From an uncultured Lachnospiraceae bacterium (GTDB taxonomy: Bacteria > Bacillota > Clostridia > Lachnospirales > Lachnospiraceae), in assembly GCA_910589075.1 (NCBI GenBank), contig CAJUSK010000034.1, positions 1-64,000 of the forward strand: a stretch of 64,000 bases of DNA. Direction: 5' to 3'. This document shows, piece after piece, positions 10,027 through 18,171 of this stretch. The notes under the pieces were generated by a model. That model was not told where the DNA came from. It was given only the letters and a program-made list of their open reading frames with translations, and did not search any database. Position numbers and translations under genes: made by a program. Every line of letters starts with the position of its first letter. Position 1 is the first letter of the stretch.

Positions 10027-10061
10027 AGAGCGTATAGAACCAGTCTATGCGCTCTATTTTT
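10027..10061 (+). terminator. Intrinsic terminator closing the BREX operon region
   Basis: A 12-bp stem (AGAGCGTATAGA with TCTATGCGCTCT, one G-T pair) has a 5-base loop and is followed by ATTTTT. It is the first good terminator after brxL and the OLD fragment. Confidence 0.75.
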
Positions 10062-10182
10062 ATGTAAAGGAGCAGAGAAAGAAAATCCTCCAAACGTGTT
10101 GCAATACAGTTGGGCGATTTTTTTCTGATTTTATAGCAGTAGAAAGTTCATAAAGCGAGATTTTTATTGTTTTAAGATGCTA

Positions 10183-10211
10183 TTGACACATATTTTTTAT
10201 TCGGATACACT
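10183..10211 (+). promoter_or_regulatory. Sigma-A-type promoter for the C45-family gene
   Basis: TTGACA (10183-10188) and TACACT (10206-10211) are 17 bp apart. Transcription would start near 10218 and give an unusually long leader of about 300 nt before the gene at 10521. Confidence 0.6.
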
Positions 10212-10217
10212 GTATTC

Positions 10218-10520
10218 AAGTTTGCGGAAGACAGCAGAGGAAGAGAGGGAAACAACATAGATTAGGCTATTCTGATTGAGGATAATGGAAAACCTGTAAC
10301 TCATATTTTTTTATGTTTCGGGTGTATCATTACCGGAATACATATGCTGCGGAAAAATGACGCAGGTAGTGTTTGAATTGCAGCAGGCAAAAAAGTAATC
10401 CAGATTGCCTTGAAATAGGGGAATTCTTCTTAGGGGTCTTTTAAACCGGGCTGTGACAGCCGGTCTGCACATGGACATTCCTAAGTTTGGATTGTAATTA
10501 AAAAGGAGGATAAATAAGAG
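10218..10520 (+). promoter_or_regulatory. Long untranslated leader with nested hairpins
   Basis: No reading frame here looks real. Near the end, CTTAGG (10429-10434) pairs with CCTAAG (10480-10485), enclosing a second hairpin in which ACCGG-CTG (10445-10453) pairs with CAG-CCGGT (10457-10464). The nested stems lie 35 bp before the start codon of the C45-family gene, with AAGGAGG at 10503-10509. This could be a cis-regulatory RNA. It matches no riboswitch class I can recognise by eye. Confidence 0.35.
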
Positions 10521-11567
10521 ATGTATCATTTAAGGTTAAAGGGTGCCCATTATGAAATGGGTGTGAAGCGTGGGAAGATTTTTAATAGAGGCCGAATTAC
10601 CTTTCCTCTTCAGTTAGATGATTTCCAACTGGAACATGGAAAACAAAGCGAGGAAATATTAAGAAAATTTTTCCCGGAAGTGTGTGAGGAAATAAGAGGG
10701 GTAAGTGACATCGTAGGAGCAGACTATATGCATTTTGTTTCATGGATGCTATGCATGGGCTGCTGTATGTATAATTTGGAAAACAACTTCCCAGTGGAGA
10801 TTCGAGGGTGCACCGCTTTCGCTTATTCAAAAAACGACAGATTGATATATGGAAGAAATAATGATTTGCCGCCTTATTTGCGTGATGGATGTAAAAGTGA
10901 AATTTATGCACCTGAGAATGGAAACAGATTTCAGATCACCACATCTTCTTTTATCAATGGGGAAGAGGGAATTAATGAACATGGGCTTGCTGTGGCAATG
11001 ACATTTGTTATGACCGACCTTAAAAAGATAAAGGCAGGTTTTAACTCGTGCTTTATTGTACGGTATTTGCTTGAAAAGGCAGATAATACAGAGCAGGCAG
11101 TTTCATTCCTTATGAACCTGCCAATCGCTTCGAACTGTAATATTTTACTTGCGGATATAAGTGGAAATATGGTGGTGGTCGAATGTACGCCAGCTATTAA
11201 AAAAATTCGTGAACCAGAAATCTTTCACAGGGATAAGATCGTGTGTACTGTCAACAGCTTTATTTCTGATGAAATGAAGCCTTATGACGATGCAAACGGG
11301 AATGATTATGATTCTCACAAACGTTATAAGGTTGTCATGGACAGTTTTTCTTCAGGGTTGATAAGAGACGATTACATTGAAACTACCAGGCAACTTTTAA
11401 AAGGCAATTATGGATTTATGTGCCAATATGACAATGAGCCAGACTTTGAAACAGTCTGGAGTTCCATATTTGATTTAGAAAATTTAACTATTTACCGTGC
11501 AGAGGGCGATCCAAGAAAAAAGAAATTTGTTATTGATAACAGGCTGCATGATTTAAAATTTAAGTGA
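10521..11567 (+). CDS. C45-family / choloylglycine-hydrolase-like Ntn hydrolase
   Basis: A 348-residue protein of the acyl-CoA:6-aminopenicillanate acyltransferase (peptidase C45) group, Ntn hydrolases that cleave or transfer acyl amides. The pattern is visible: GAHYEMGVKRG near the N-terminus, then RGCTAF with the likely nucleophile Cys97, followed by YGRNNDLPP and the NEHGLAVAM segment. Members act on acyl amino acids, peptides or bile-acid-like amides; the substrate here is unknown. There is no signal peptide, so it is probably cytoplasmic. It is a single gene behind its own promoter and long leader, with AAGGAGG ahead of the ATG. It lies between BREX and decayed genes in the presumed element. 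Confidence 0.75.
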   Translation: MYHLRLKGAHYEMGVKRGKIFNRGRITFPLQLDDFQLEHGKQSEEILRKFFPEVCEEIRGVSDIVGADYMHFVSWMLCMGCCMYNLENNFPVEIRGCTAFAYSKNDRLIYGRNNDLPPYLRDGCKSEIYAPENGNRFQITTSSFINGEEGINEHGLAVAMTFVMTDLKKIKAGFNSCFIVRYLLEKADNTEQAVSFLMNLPIASNCNILLADISGNMVVVECTPAIKKIREPEIFHRDKIVCTVNSFISDEMKPYDDANGNDYDSHKRYKVVMDSFSSGLIRDDYIETTRQLLKGNYGFMCQYDNEPDFETVWSSIFDLENLTIYRAEGDPRKKKFVIDNRLHDLKFK

Positions 11568-11674
11568 ACAGGGACAAATAAAACGTAACAAAGCAAAGTA
11601 TAGAATATCAGGAAATGCTATTGTTCTTTTACCATACTATGGTTACGGAAGGGGGAGAAACATGGAATGGGCGA

Positions 11675-12040
11675 ATGGATTACAGAATTGAAAAACGGGA
11701 AGGGTTTGAGGTCATTGCAAATTGAGCCCGATTCGGAGGAGGACAGGAAACCAGCCAGAAGAATATTCACATAACATGGGCGGCTTATACAGGCGGAGAC
11801 GTGGTGGCAGGGCTGACGATTGAGAAAGTGCCTGTAAATACCTGGGTGGTGTTCCCTTGCACCGGGAAAATGCCAGAAGCGTTTCAAGATCTGTATCGGA
11901 AGATTTACACAGAGTTTTTTTCGATCAGCAAATATCAGTGTTGCTTGCACTTGCAGGTTGTGAAAAAGAACGGGAAAGTTACAGGCTGCCATCGGCTTGA
12001 GCTGGTGGTGGTTTCGTTTTTTTCGGCGATATATATCCGG
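11675..12040 (+). pseudogene. Decayed AraC-type effector-binding (GyrI-like) domain gene
   Basis: ATG at 11675 opens MDYRIEKREGFEVIA, the usual start of a GyrI-like effector-binding domain. A TGA at 11723 interrupts it in frame. The same frame then continues with recognisable domain sequence: VNTWVVFPCTGKMPEAFQDL and YRKIYTEFFSISKYQ (nt about 11834-11942). After that the resemblance stops. These domains bind small molecules in AraC/MerR regulators or act alone. The fragment looks dead: a nonsense codon near the start and loss of the last third. The stretch 11568-11674 shows nothing else. Confidence 0.65.
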
Positions 12041-12140
12041 AAGTTGGTAAAATGTACGGATGATGCCAGAGTGCGGCGTGGCATTACATACACAATGCTT
12101 TGCAAAAGTTGCATGAAAGAAGGGGATAAAGAGGGGCCAG

Positions 12141-12305
12141 ATGGAACGCACTGTTGTGCAGAGAAAATGGAGGGTGAGGAATACGGGCAAGAAAATCAAG
12201 GCAGTTAAGAAGTCACAGGGCATGAGCAGGAAGCTCACCCCAGGCGAACCCGTGTAGGGTTATCTCATGGACGAGGATGAAATGTGTATTCCTGTGCCTG
12301 AATGA
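12141..12305 (+). pseudogene. Small decayed reading frame with an internal stop
   Basis: A frame from ATG 12141 to TGA 12305 carries one in-frame TAG at 12255. After the TAG it continues sensibly (GYLMDEDEMCIPVPE). It looks like a short protein of about 54 residues with one nonsense change. The family is not recognised. It sits between the GyrI-like remnant and the Rpn gene, in line with a decaying stretch. Confidence 0.3.
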
Positions 12306-12320
12306 CTGAAGGCATTTGAC

Positions 12321-12349
12321 TTGCAAGCGGAAGTATCTGATAGTATACT
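12321..12349 (+). promoter_or_regulatory. Promoter for the Rpn-family gene
   Basis: TTGCAA (12321-12326) and TATACT (12344-12349) are 17 bp apart, 28 bp ahead of the start codon at 12377. Confidence 0.55.
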
Positions 12350-12376
12350 GTAAATTAAGAGGAAAAGGACTAAAGA

Positions 12377-13348
12377 ATGGTTAAAAAGGTACAGGATTTA
12401 AAGCCGGATACGGTACTGAAAAATTACTGGAGCAACAATGAACAGTTTGCAGATCTGTTTAATGCAGTACTGTTTTCCGGGCGGCAGGTAATCAGGCCCG
12501 AAGAACTGGAAGACGCGGACACAGAAGAATCTTATATTATGGAGCACCGGGAATGTGCAGAGAGTATCAGCAGTGCCAGGGATATTATAAAGATCAGGAA
12601 GATATCTGCAGTGTATGGTGTGGAATTTGTGATGATCGGGATGGAAAACCAGGAGCATATCCATTACGCGATGCCCATGCGGGTAATGGGATATGATTAC
12701 AGTACCTATAAAAAACAGTATGACAGAAATGCCAGGAAACTCCGAAAGGCAGAAGGTATGAACGAAGATGAATTTCTGTCAGGAATGAAACGGACAGACA
12801 GGTTTGTGCCGGTGATCACGATGGTGATCTATTACGGAGAAAAGCCGTGGGATGGAGCGACTACCCTGCATGGTATGCTGGCCATTCCGGAAGAGATAGC
12901 AGAGTTTGTAAATGATTATAAAATGCTGCTGGTAGAAGCAAGGGATGCCAATTTACAGTTTCATAACGTCAATAACAGAGATTTGTTTCGTTTGCTGGCA
13001 ATATTGCGGGATAAAAGCGGAACTTTGCATGAGATGAAGAAAAAAGCCATAGAATATGCAAAAGAGAATGAAGTGGACCGAAATGTGGTTATGACAGTGG
13101 CAGGGGCGACTAACTGTAAAATAGATTATAATGCATTTGGCAGGAAGGAGAACGCTGATATGTGGACAATATTTGAAGAGACCAGAGCAGAAGGAAAAAC
13201 AGAGGGAAAGGCAGAGGGAATCATAGAGACAGGGCTTGAATTAGGACTTTCTGAAACGGATATACTGGAAAGATTGCAGTGTAAGCTACAGGTGTCGATG
13301 GAGACCGCCAAAGAGTATCTGAAGGAATTTGGGAGACAGCCCGTTTAG
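12377..13348 (+). CDS. Rpn-family recombination-promoting nuclease / putative transposase
   Basis: A 323-residue protein of the Rpn (Transposase_31-like) group: PD-(D/E)XK nucleases that promote RecA-independent recombination and some of which act in phage defence. Signs are the family opening (VLKNYWSNNEQFADLFNAVL), the nuclease core with an ENQ triad variant (EFVMIGMENQEHIHYAMPMR), and the conserved VPVITMVIYYGEKPWDG. The C-terminal part has the charged EGKTEGKAEGIIETG run usual in this family, then a short helical tail. It has its own promoter and a terminator 40 bp downstream. It probably travels with the defence island. Confidence 0.85.
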   Translation: MVKKVQDLKPDTVLKNYWSNNEQFADLFNAVLFSGRQVIRPEELEDADTEESYIMEHRECAESISSARDIIKIRKISAVYGVEFVMIGMENQEHIHYAMPMRVMGYDYSTYKKQYDRNARKLRKAEGMNEDEFLSGMKRTDRFVPVITMVIYYGEKPWDGATTLHGMLAIPEEIAEFVNDYKMLLVEARDANLQFHNVNNRDLFRLLAILRDKSGTLHEMKKKAIEYAKENEVDRNVVMTVAGATNCKIDYNAFGRKENADMWTIFEETRAEGKTEGKAEGIIETGLELGLSETDILERLQCKLQVSMETAKEYLKEFGRQPV

Positions 13349-13390
13349 GATTTTATCATTGTACAGCTAAATATTGGGATATAAAAAGAT

Positions 13391-13420
13391 AAGCATTCGA
13401 AATTCAGGATGCTTATTTTT
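13391..13420 (+). terminator. Intrinsic terminator after the Rpn gene
   Basis: AAGCATTC (13391-13398) pairs with GGATGCTT (13407-13414) with one mismatch, and a T-rich run follows. Confidence 0.65.
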
Positions 13421-13798
13421 TTATATCATATGTGGTGCAAAGATGTTCAGGATATTGGTTTGTATTCGGGCGACTAATGGCAGAAGGAATTAAACTTGTA
13501 AACTGTAAGATAGATGAAAGTATATTTGACAGGCAGTCGGTCAGTATTGAATCCGGATTGGAACAGTTGGTGTTGCGAATTTCGGTTGTCAGATTTATAA
13601 AGATAAAAGAAATAGCCGCCACATCAAAGATAGTTGAAGTGATCGTTTGTCTTTACGACGCGAATAAGAAGTGAGAGACTCTGCACGATACCATGCATTT
13701 CTAAATAGGATAATAGCACGATAATGACACCCCTGCCAGGAATGAAACATACAAAAGCCATCATATCATATACAGAAAGAAAAAAAGAGGAACACTTC
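13421..13798. other. Gap without a supported gene
   Basis: A GTG-started 80-codon frame (13432-13674) has no ribosome site and no recognised family; I do not call it a gene. Nothing else is evident apart from a -10-like GATAAT near 13709 that lacks a matching -35. Confidence 0.4.
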
Positions 13799-13963
13799 AT
13801 GGGAACAGTCATTCATGTATTAAAACATGAAAGCGTGGAAGAGCGGGTAAAAAATTTCACTATTTTGTTTGCAAAGCTGATCAGGGAGCAGGAAAGTAAT
13901 CGGTATTCACAAAATAATCTGCGGGAACGGGACAATACGATGTTTCAGAAAGAAGAACTATGA
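13799..13963 (+). CDS. Small protein translationally coupled to the serine recombinase
   Basis: A 54-residue protein starting MGTVIHVLKHESVEERVKNF. ATG 13799 follows AAAGAGGA at a good distance; an upstream in-frame ATG at 13724 has no ribosome site. Its TGA overlaps the recombinase ATG (ATGA at 13960-13963), so the two are translated together. It is unrecognised, hydrophilic and helical. Small accessory proteins placed directly before large serine recombinases are common in clostridial elements and may act in excision or its control; here that is inference from position. Confidence 0.6.
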   Translation: MGTVIHVLKHESVEERVKNFTILFAKLIREQESNRYSQNNLRERDNTMFQKEEL

Positions 13964-15534
13964 AGGAGGTAGCCGGGATATACTGTCGTCTTTCAGAGGA
14001 AGACAGATTTAAAAAATGCAGGGAAGACGACAGCGAAAGCATTCAGAACCAGAAATCCATGCTCATTACCTATGCTGTAGAACAGGGATGGGAGATCTAT
14101 AGTATTTACAGTGACGATGATTATACCGGTGCCGACAGAAACCGGCCGGAATTTAATCGAATGCTCCGGGATGCGGAGGATGGGAAAATCAATATTGTGC
14201 TGTGCAAGTCTCAGTCCAGATTTTCACGGGAACTGGAAATTGTGGAAAAATATATTCATGGATATTTCCTGCTGTGGAATGTCAGGTTCGTTGGCGTCGT
14301 GGACAATGCTGATACGGCGTTAAGAGGCAATAAAAAGGCAAGGCAGATCAACGGGCTTGTGAATGAATGGTATCTGGAGGATATGTCTGAGAGTGTGAAA
14401 AGTGTTTTAAACGATAAACGCTCCAAAGGACTGCATATTGGCTCTTCAGCCGCTTATGGATATAAAAAGGATCCGGAGAAAAAAGGCCATCTTGTGATTG
14501 ATGCCGAGGCTGCCGCAGTTGTACATGAAATTTTTGAAAGGTATGCTGCCGGATATGGGAAAACGGAAATCGCCAAAGAATTGAACCACAGAGAAGTACC
14601 CAGCCCTTTTCTCTATAAATGTCTGACCGGCGAATATATAGGAAAAGGAAATGGCAGCAATGGAAAATTTGCCCATTTATGGCGTTATCATTCTGTAAAT
14701 AACATTTTGCACAATCAGATGTATATTGGAAATATGGTGCAGGGAAAAAGCGCGACGGTTTCCTATAAAATAAAGAAAAAATATTACAGGTCAAAAGAGC
14801 AATGGTATATTGTGGAACATACCCATGAGCCGATTATCGAGAGAGAACTGTGGGATAAGGTGCAGAGCCTGCTCGGAAAAGCCGCCAAACCGCAAAGAAG
14901 TGGTAAAGTCAGTATATTGTCCGGAAAAGTTGTATGTGCGGGCTGCGGGTATGCATTGAAAGTGAGCCATACCCGTGGAAAACGTTATCTGCGGTGTAAA
15001 GTAAATGAACGCCTGGAAGACATCTGCCAGGGATGCTGCATTTCAGAAGATTTTTTGAAACAGAAAATTCTGGAAGCATACAAAGAGATGATACGGCAGT
15101 ACTTAAATGAGGAACAGGCAGAAAGCCTGGTCACTGTCCCTGGCAGCGATAACAGAAGAGAACAAAAAAAGGCTGTCCAAAAGGAGGTAACTAAACATCG
15201 ACAGGAACAGAAACAATGTGAGGCGGCTCTGAAAGAATTATATATGGACAGAGTTAAGGGAAATATTACGATAGAAGAGTATCGGACATTTTCGGAGAGC
15301 TTTTCTAAAGATATCGATCGTTATGAAATGTTGATAGCAGACGGGCAGAGAAGGTTGGAGGAAATCGGCAGACAGGAGAAAGAAACACTGTCTAAAAAGG
15401 AAATCATAAAAAAATATGCTGATATACATGAGCTTAACTACGATATTATGAATATATTCGTAGACCGTATAGAAGTTGGGCGCAGAAACGGACGCCAGGA
15501 AGAATACCCGGTAAAGATATACTGGAAGTTTTGA
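13960..15534 (+). CDS. Large serine recombinase (integrase of the BREX-side element)
   Basis: A 524-residue site-specific recombinase. The N-terminal resolvase domain shows IYCRLS with the catalytic Ser12, then SIQNQKSML and the KSQSRFSRE arginine region. A recombinase domain follows (GLHIGSSAAYGYKKDP, then VNNILHNQMYIGNMVQG), then a zinc ribbon (CAGCGYALKVSHTRGKRYLRC...C...C), a coiled coil and a C-terminal tail. Such enzymes insert and excise elements by crossing over at a 2-bp core. The gene looks intact. Its stop is about 20 bp from the start of SpoIID-like host sequence, so it probably integrated region 1 into that gene. It overlaps the upstream small gene by 4 bp. Confidence 0.92.
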   Translation: MKEVAGIYCRLSEEDRFKKCREDDSESIQNQKSMLITYAVEQGWEIYSIYSDDDYTGADRNRPEFNRMLRDAEDGKINIVLCKSQSRFSRELEIVEKYIHGYFLLWNVRFVGVVDNADTALRGNKKARQINGLVNEWYLEDMSESVKSVLNDKRSKGLHIGSSAAYGYKKDPEKKGHLVIDAEAAAVVHEIFERYAAGYGKTEIAKELNHREVPSPFLYKCLTGEYIGKGNGSNGKFAHLWRYHSVNNILHNQMYIGNMVQGKSATVSYKIKKKYYRSKEQWYIVEHTHEPIIERELWDKVQSLLGKAAKPQRSGKVSILSGKVVCAGCGYALKVSHTRGKRYLRCKVNERLEDICQGCCISEDFLKQKILEAYKEMIRQYLNEEQAESLVTVPGSDNRREQKKAVQKEVTKHRQEQKQCEAALKELYMDRVKGNITIEEYRTFSESFSKDIDRYEMLIADGQRRLEEIGRQEKETLSKKEIIKKYADIHELNYDIMNIFVDRIEVGRRNGRQEEYPVKIYWKF

Positions 15535-15555
15535 CTGTTGTGTTTGCAGAAGCAC

Positions 15556-15894
15556 GGGCCAGGAGGAAGGGATGCCGGAGATCGTATCCGCCGTATTGAT
15601 GTACATATCATTTCCGTAATAATAACGGATAATTTCTATTGCGCTGTATCCCTCATCCGCCAGATATTTGGAGCCCCACTGCTTCAACCCTGAACAGGTC
15701 ACCCGTTTCCCGTCACAGTAAGAGGTGAATATCGGCTGGCGGACACCGGGCCGGGACAGATAGTTGGCAAAGATATTGTCCACAAGCACATCAATATTTT
15801 CAAAAATATTCCGTCCGTGGATCCATTTCTGGTCATAAGCAGTGGAGGATGTAATGGTGAAATCATAACCCTGGTTCCGATACCATTCCGTATA
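15556..15894 (-). pseudogene. Middle fragment of a split SpoIID-like gene
   Basis: On the minus strand this reads YTEWYRNQGYDFTITSST and onward to RYYYGNDMYINTADTISG, ending GIPSSWP. It is the middle of a SpoIID/LytB-like peptidoglycan protein of clostridia. Its upstream part lies 15 kb away at 31114-31807, in the same phase across the shared repeat ACCATTCCGTATA. Its downstream part, which I would expect to carry peptidoglycan-binding repeats, is absent: after GIPSSWP the sequence becomes the reverse complement of the serine recombinase end. So the host gene is broken into at least three pieces by two insertions. The product is non-functional unless the elements excise. Confidence 0.8.
15882..15894. 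repeat. Left attachment site core
   Basis: ACCATTCCGTATA, identical to 31114-31126. To its left the minus strand continues the host gene; to its right begins element DNA, which in the circular form would be the 3' end of the integrase gene. Confidence 0.88.
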
Positions 15895-16001
15895 AAGTTT
15901 CGAATAGAATTAGGAAGGTTCTGTATAGGGAACTTTTGATACAGTTGGAGTCAAGAAAATACAGAACCAGCAATCAGCCTTATACAGTAATTGGATTATA
16001 A
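15895..16001 (+). other. Displaced 3' end of the integrase reading frame
   Basis: If the element ends are joined across the 13-bp repeat, the integrase frame runs ...GTIPY then K VSNRIRKV... for 34 more codons, through here to TAA at 15999-16001, ending YTVIGL. The frame is open across the whole stretch, and a strong terminator begins 20 bp after that stop. In the integrated form this segment is cut off from its gene and has no start of its own. Confidence 0.75.
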
Positions 16002-16020
16002 AAAGATTTGGTATCACACA

Positions 16021-16050
16021 AAGGCAGGACAAGCTACTCCTGCCTTTTTA
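16021..16050 (+). terminator. Strong intrinsic terminator near the left end of the element
   Basis: AAGGCAGGA (16021-16029) and TCCTGCCTT (16038-16046) form a perfect 9-bp stem with an 8-base loop and a T-run. There is no complete gene directly upstream in the integrated form; it fits as the terminator of the integrase in the circular form. Confidence 0.85.
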
Positions 16051-16418
16051 TTATACCATAAATTTATTGACTTAAAGCAGTATAATTGATATTTGTTGCC
16101 AGATTGCCCCAAATATAGCTATGTTTCAACTGTTTCAACTTTTTATGTTATAAAAATGAATGCGTTGGAATGGATACAGGCCTTTTATTTTTTAAAGTGC
16201 ACTTTTAATTCTGCTTTAAAAAGAAAAGGGGATAAATGAGATATGTTTCAAGAAGTGTTTCAAAAATAGCATTCTTGCTCTATTGGAACAGTTTTGGTGT
16301 GTAAAAAGTGTATGATTGTTTTGCATGGATAAGGTATAGCTTTGGGGACACTTTCTGAAATGATGAAAATTTTTACTATCTCACATTTTAATGTCTAGTT
16401 AAGAAGGGAGCAGGCACT
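16051..16418. other. AT-rich leader of the element with repeated TGTTTCAA boxes
   Basis: No supported gene. TGTTTCAAC-TGTTTCAAC (10-bp period) lies near 16123-16141, and another pair, TGTTTCAA...TGTTTCAA, near 16243-16263. A palindrome-like AAAGTGCACTTTTAA lies near 16194. A 22-codon frame starting near 16236 overlaps the second pair and is doubtful. Related boxes recur upstream of other gene groups in the element. Confidence 0.45.
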
Positions 16419-16994
16419 ATGAAAATTGGATATGTAAGAGTGAGCACAAAGGAGCAGAACACAGCAAGACAAGAGGAACTCATGAAGTCAATGGGAGTAG
16501 AAAGAGTATACATTGACAAAATGAGCGGTAAGGATATGGAAAGACCTTTCTTACAAGAGATGATGAATTTTGTGCGTGAGGGTGATTCTGTAGTCGTGGA
16601 GAGTATTTCACGGTTTGCAAGGAATACAAAAGATTTACTGGAACTGACAGAGCAGTTAAGCAACAAGCGTGTGCAGTTTATCAGTCAAAAAGAGAATATC
16701 GACACGGACACTCCGGCTGGAAAGTTCATGCTTACGATATTTGGAGCGGTAGCAGAATTGGAAAGAGAGTACATAAGGCAACGGCAGAGAGAAGGCATAG
16801 AGATAGCGAAACAACAGAAAAAATATAAAGGCAGACCCGCAAAACAATTAGATACATTTGATGAAATTTATCAACAATGGAAGTCTGGAAATATAACAGC
16901 TACTTTTGCCAGTGAACAGCTAAATGTCAGCCGCAGTACTTTCTACAGAAAAGTCAGTGAACATGAAAAGAACGATATACCGATAGATTTTTGA
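16419..16994 (+). CDS. Small serine recombinase of the resolvase/invertase family
   Basis: A 191-residue resolvase: IGYVRVST with catalytic Ser9, then the family segments ARQEELM, SISRFARNTKDLLEL and ENIDTDTPAGKFMLTIFGA, the E-helix (AELEREYIRQRQREG), and a C-terminal helix-turn-helix (ITATFASEQLNVSRSTFYR). It is full length. Such enzymes resolve dimers or invert short segments. Within an element that has its own large integrase, it may resolve multimers of the circular form or invert DNA. AGGGAGCAGGCACT precedes the ATG. An AAGGAG and a run of nine G follow the stop. Confidence 0.92.
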   Translation: MKIGYVRVSTKEQNTARQEELMKSMGVERVYIDKMSGKDMERPFLQEMMNFVREGDSVVVESISRFARNTKDLLELTEQLSNKRVQFISQKENIDTDTPAGKFMLTIFGAVAELEREYIRQRQREGIEIAKQQKKYKGRPAKQLDTFDEIYQQWKSGNITATFASEQLNVSRSTFYRKVSEHEKNDIPIDF

Positions 16995-17008
16995 AAGGAG
17001 AACTTAAC

Positions 17009-17017
17009 GGGGGGGGG
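17009..17017 (+). repeat. Run of nine G after the resolvase gene
   Basis: A (G)9 tract lies 14 bp after the resolvase stop and 28 bp before the next possible start (17046), just behind an AAGGAG. Such tracts slip easily during replication. Being outside coding sequence it could alter spacing or expression of the next gene. Confidence 0.6.
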
Positions 17018-17045
17018 AACATATACTGTCCAGAAGATAGGAAAA

Positions 17046-17810
17046 ATGTTGAAAAACGGGGTTTTTCCGGGATTGGTGGGGAAAGTTCACCTTAAAAAAT
17101 TGGTGTTGGATTTAGGAAAGTCATGGATGGAAGGAAGTGGCTTTCCTGTTTTTATATTATTTTTGATGATAGTAGGTACAGTGATTATAACATTATTAAG
17201 ATGGATAAATATAAATAAAATAATTAAAAATAAGATGGAGGTTTTGAAAATGACTGACGTAGAAAAAGAATCGATCAATATGAGTCTGGATGCAATCTGT
17301 AAAAAACTTTATGAGAAAGCGGAGCCGAGAATAACATGTAATTTGGACGCATTGAGTCATTATGAAATTATAGATAAAATTAAATTACTGGAAAACATGG
17401 TAAACGTATGGTGGGGGTTGCAGACTGAATTAGCTACATTGCAACTTGAACACCAAAAGATAGTTAGGACTGCCACAAGTAAAATACAAACTCTGGAAAG
17501 GGAACTAGACAGTCATATTGAAGGTTGGGCGAAGGCAGAAGAAAAAATAATAATATTAGAAGCTCGCCTCCGTAGGTATCAAAATAAACCAGAGGAAGAA
17601 CGAGAGGTACCAGCATCTGTTCTACCGAAAACAAAAAAAGGAAACAAGAATGCAATGAGAAAAGATATTGATGCAATAGAGGTTTATAATCTGGTGAAAG
17701 GTGGCATGAGTATATCAAAAGTTGCAGAAAAGTTTCATGCGAGCAGAGCGACAATAAGAAAATATTATATTGCAGGGGAAAATGAATGTTTATATTATCT
17801 CGAAAATTAG
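17046..17810 (+). CDS. Coiled-coil protein with C-terminal helix-turn-helix, possibly membrane-anchored
   Basis: If started at ATG 17046 the protein has 254 residues, with one membrane segment at about 33-53 (FPVFILFLMIVGTVIITLL). A second start, ATG 17250, has an ideal GGAGG at 8 bp and would give 187 residues without the membrane segment; I cannot choose firmly between them. Both forms share a central coiled coil and a resolvase-type helix-turn-helix at the end (VAEKFHASRATIRKYY), which suggests DNA binding. No family is recognised. It follows the resolvase at a short distance and may be co-transcribed. A strong terminator lies about 170 bp downstream. Confidence 0.65.
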   Translation: MLKNGVFPGLVGKVHLKKLVLDLGKSWMEGSGFPVFILFLMIVGTVIITLLRWININKIIKNKMEVLKMTDVEKESINMSLDAICKKLYEKAEPRITCNLDALSHYEIIDKIKLLENMVNVWWGLQTELATLQLEHQKIVRTATSKIQTLERELDSHIEGWAKAEEKIIILEARLRRYQNKPEEEREVPASVLPKTKKGNKNAMRKDIDAIEVYNLVKGGMSISKVAEKFHASRATIRKYYIAGENECLYYLEN

Positions 17811-17982
17811 TAGATTGTGCGTAGGGTGGAAAAAACAAAAAATTTGGTTTTGCTCAGTAAAGCATCTAATAAAAATATAATTACATAGATTATATTTATT
17901 GGTACAATATAAAAGAAAAGTTAAGGAATTAACAGAGGGCATGGGATAATAAGTTCCCAGTTCCTAATTTTATGACGGTATA

Positions 17983-18020
17983 AAGGTGAGGAAGTGCAGA
18001 GGCTTCCTCACCTTTTCCTT
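17983..18020 (+). terminator. Strong intrinsic terminator
   Basis: AAGGTGAGGAAG (17983-17994) pairs perfectly with CTTCCTCACCTT (18003-18014) and TTCCTT follows. It ends the resolvase group. Confidence 0.8.
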
Positions 18021-18139
18021 ATATAGAAATTTTATATGCAACAGAATTTACATTTTAGTGACATAACAACAGATAAATTAAGAATAAATATACTATCCCC
18101 CACCTACTTATTGAAATATAGTCTCTATGCAACATAAGA

Positions 18140-18165
18140 AATGTCAGTGCGTCTGACATTTTTTA
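18140..18165 (+). terminator. Second hairpin terminator
   Basis: AATGTCAG (18140-18147) and CTGACATT (18153-18160) form a perfect stem with loop TGCGT, followed by TTTTA. No gene reads into it from the left apart from any transcript passing the first terminator. Confidence 0.65.
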
Positions 18166-18171
18166 TTCATG

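Larger units (their letters stand above)
1..15560. mobile_element. Right part of a putative serine-recombinase element carrying BREX (left end outside window)
   Basis: This stretch holds BREX genes, a truncated ATPase, decayed genes, an Rpn nuclease and a large serine recombinase. The recombinase stop (15534) lies about 20 bp from the point where minus-strand sequence resembling the SpoIID-like protein begins (about 15556). Beyond that point the minus-strand reading runs into the reverse complement of the recombinase and the protein resemblance ends. A recombinase at one end, abutting a broken host gene, is typical of integrated serine-recombinase elements. The other junction is not in the window, so extent and cargo are inferred. 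The right boundary is known only to within roughly 20 bp. Confidence 0.6.

Noticed and set aside
13432..13674. 80-codon GTG-started frame after the Rpn gene
   Set aside because: It starts 12 bp after a terminator with no ribosome site or promoter; not supported as a gene.
17115..17160. Terminator at AGGAAAG...CTTTCCT-GTTTTT
   Set aside because: The loop is about 20 bases and the stretch can also code for a membrane helix; too uncertain to list as a terminator.
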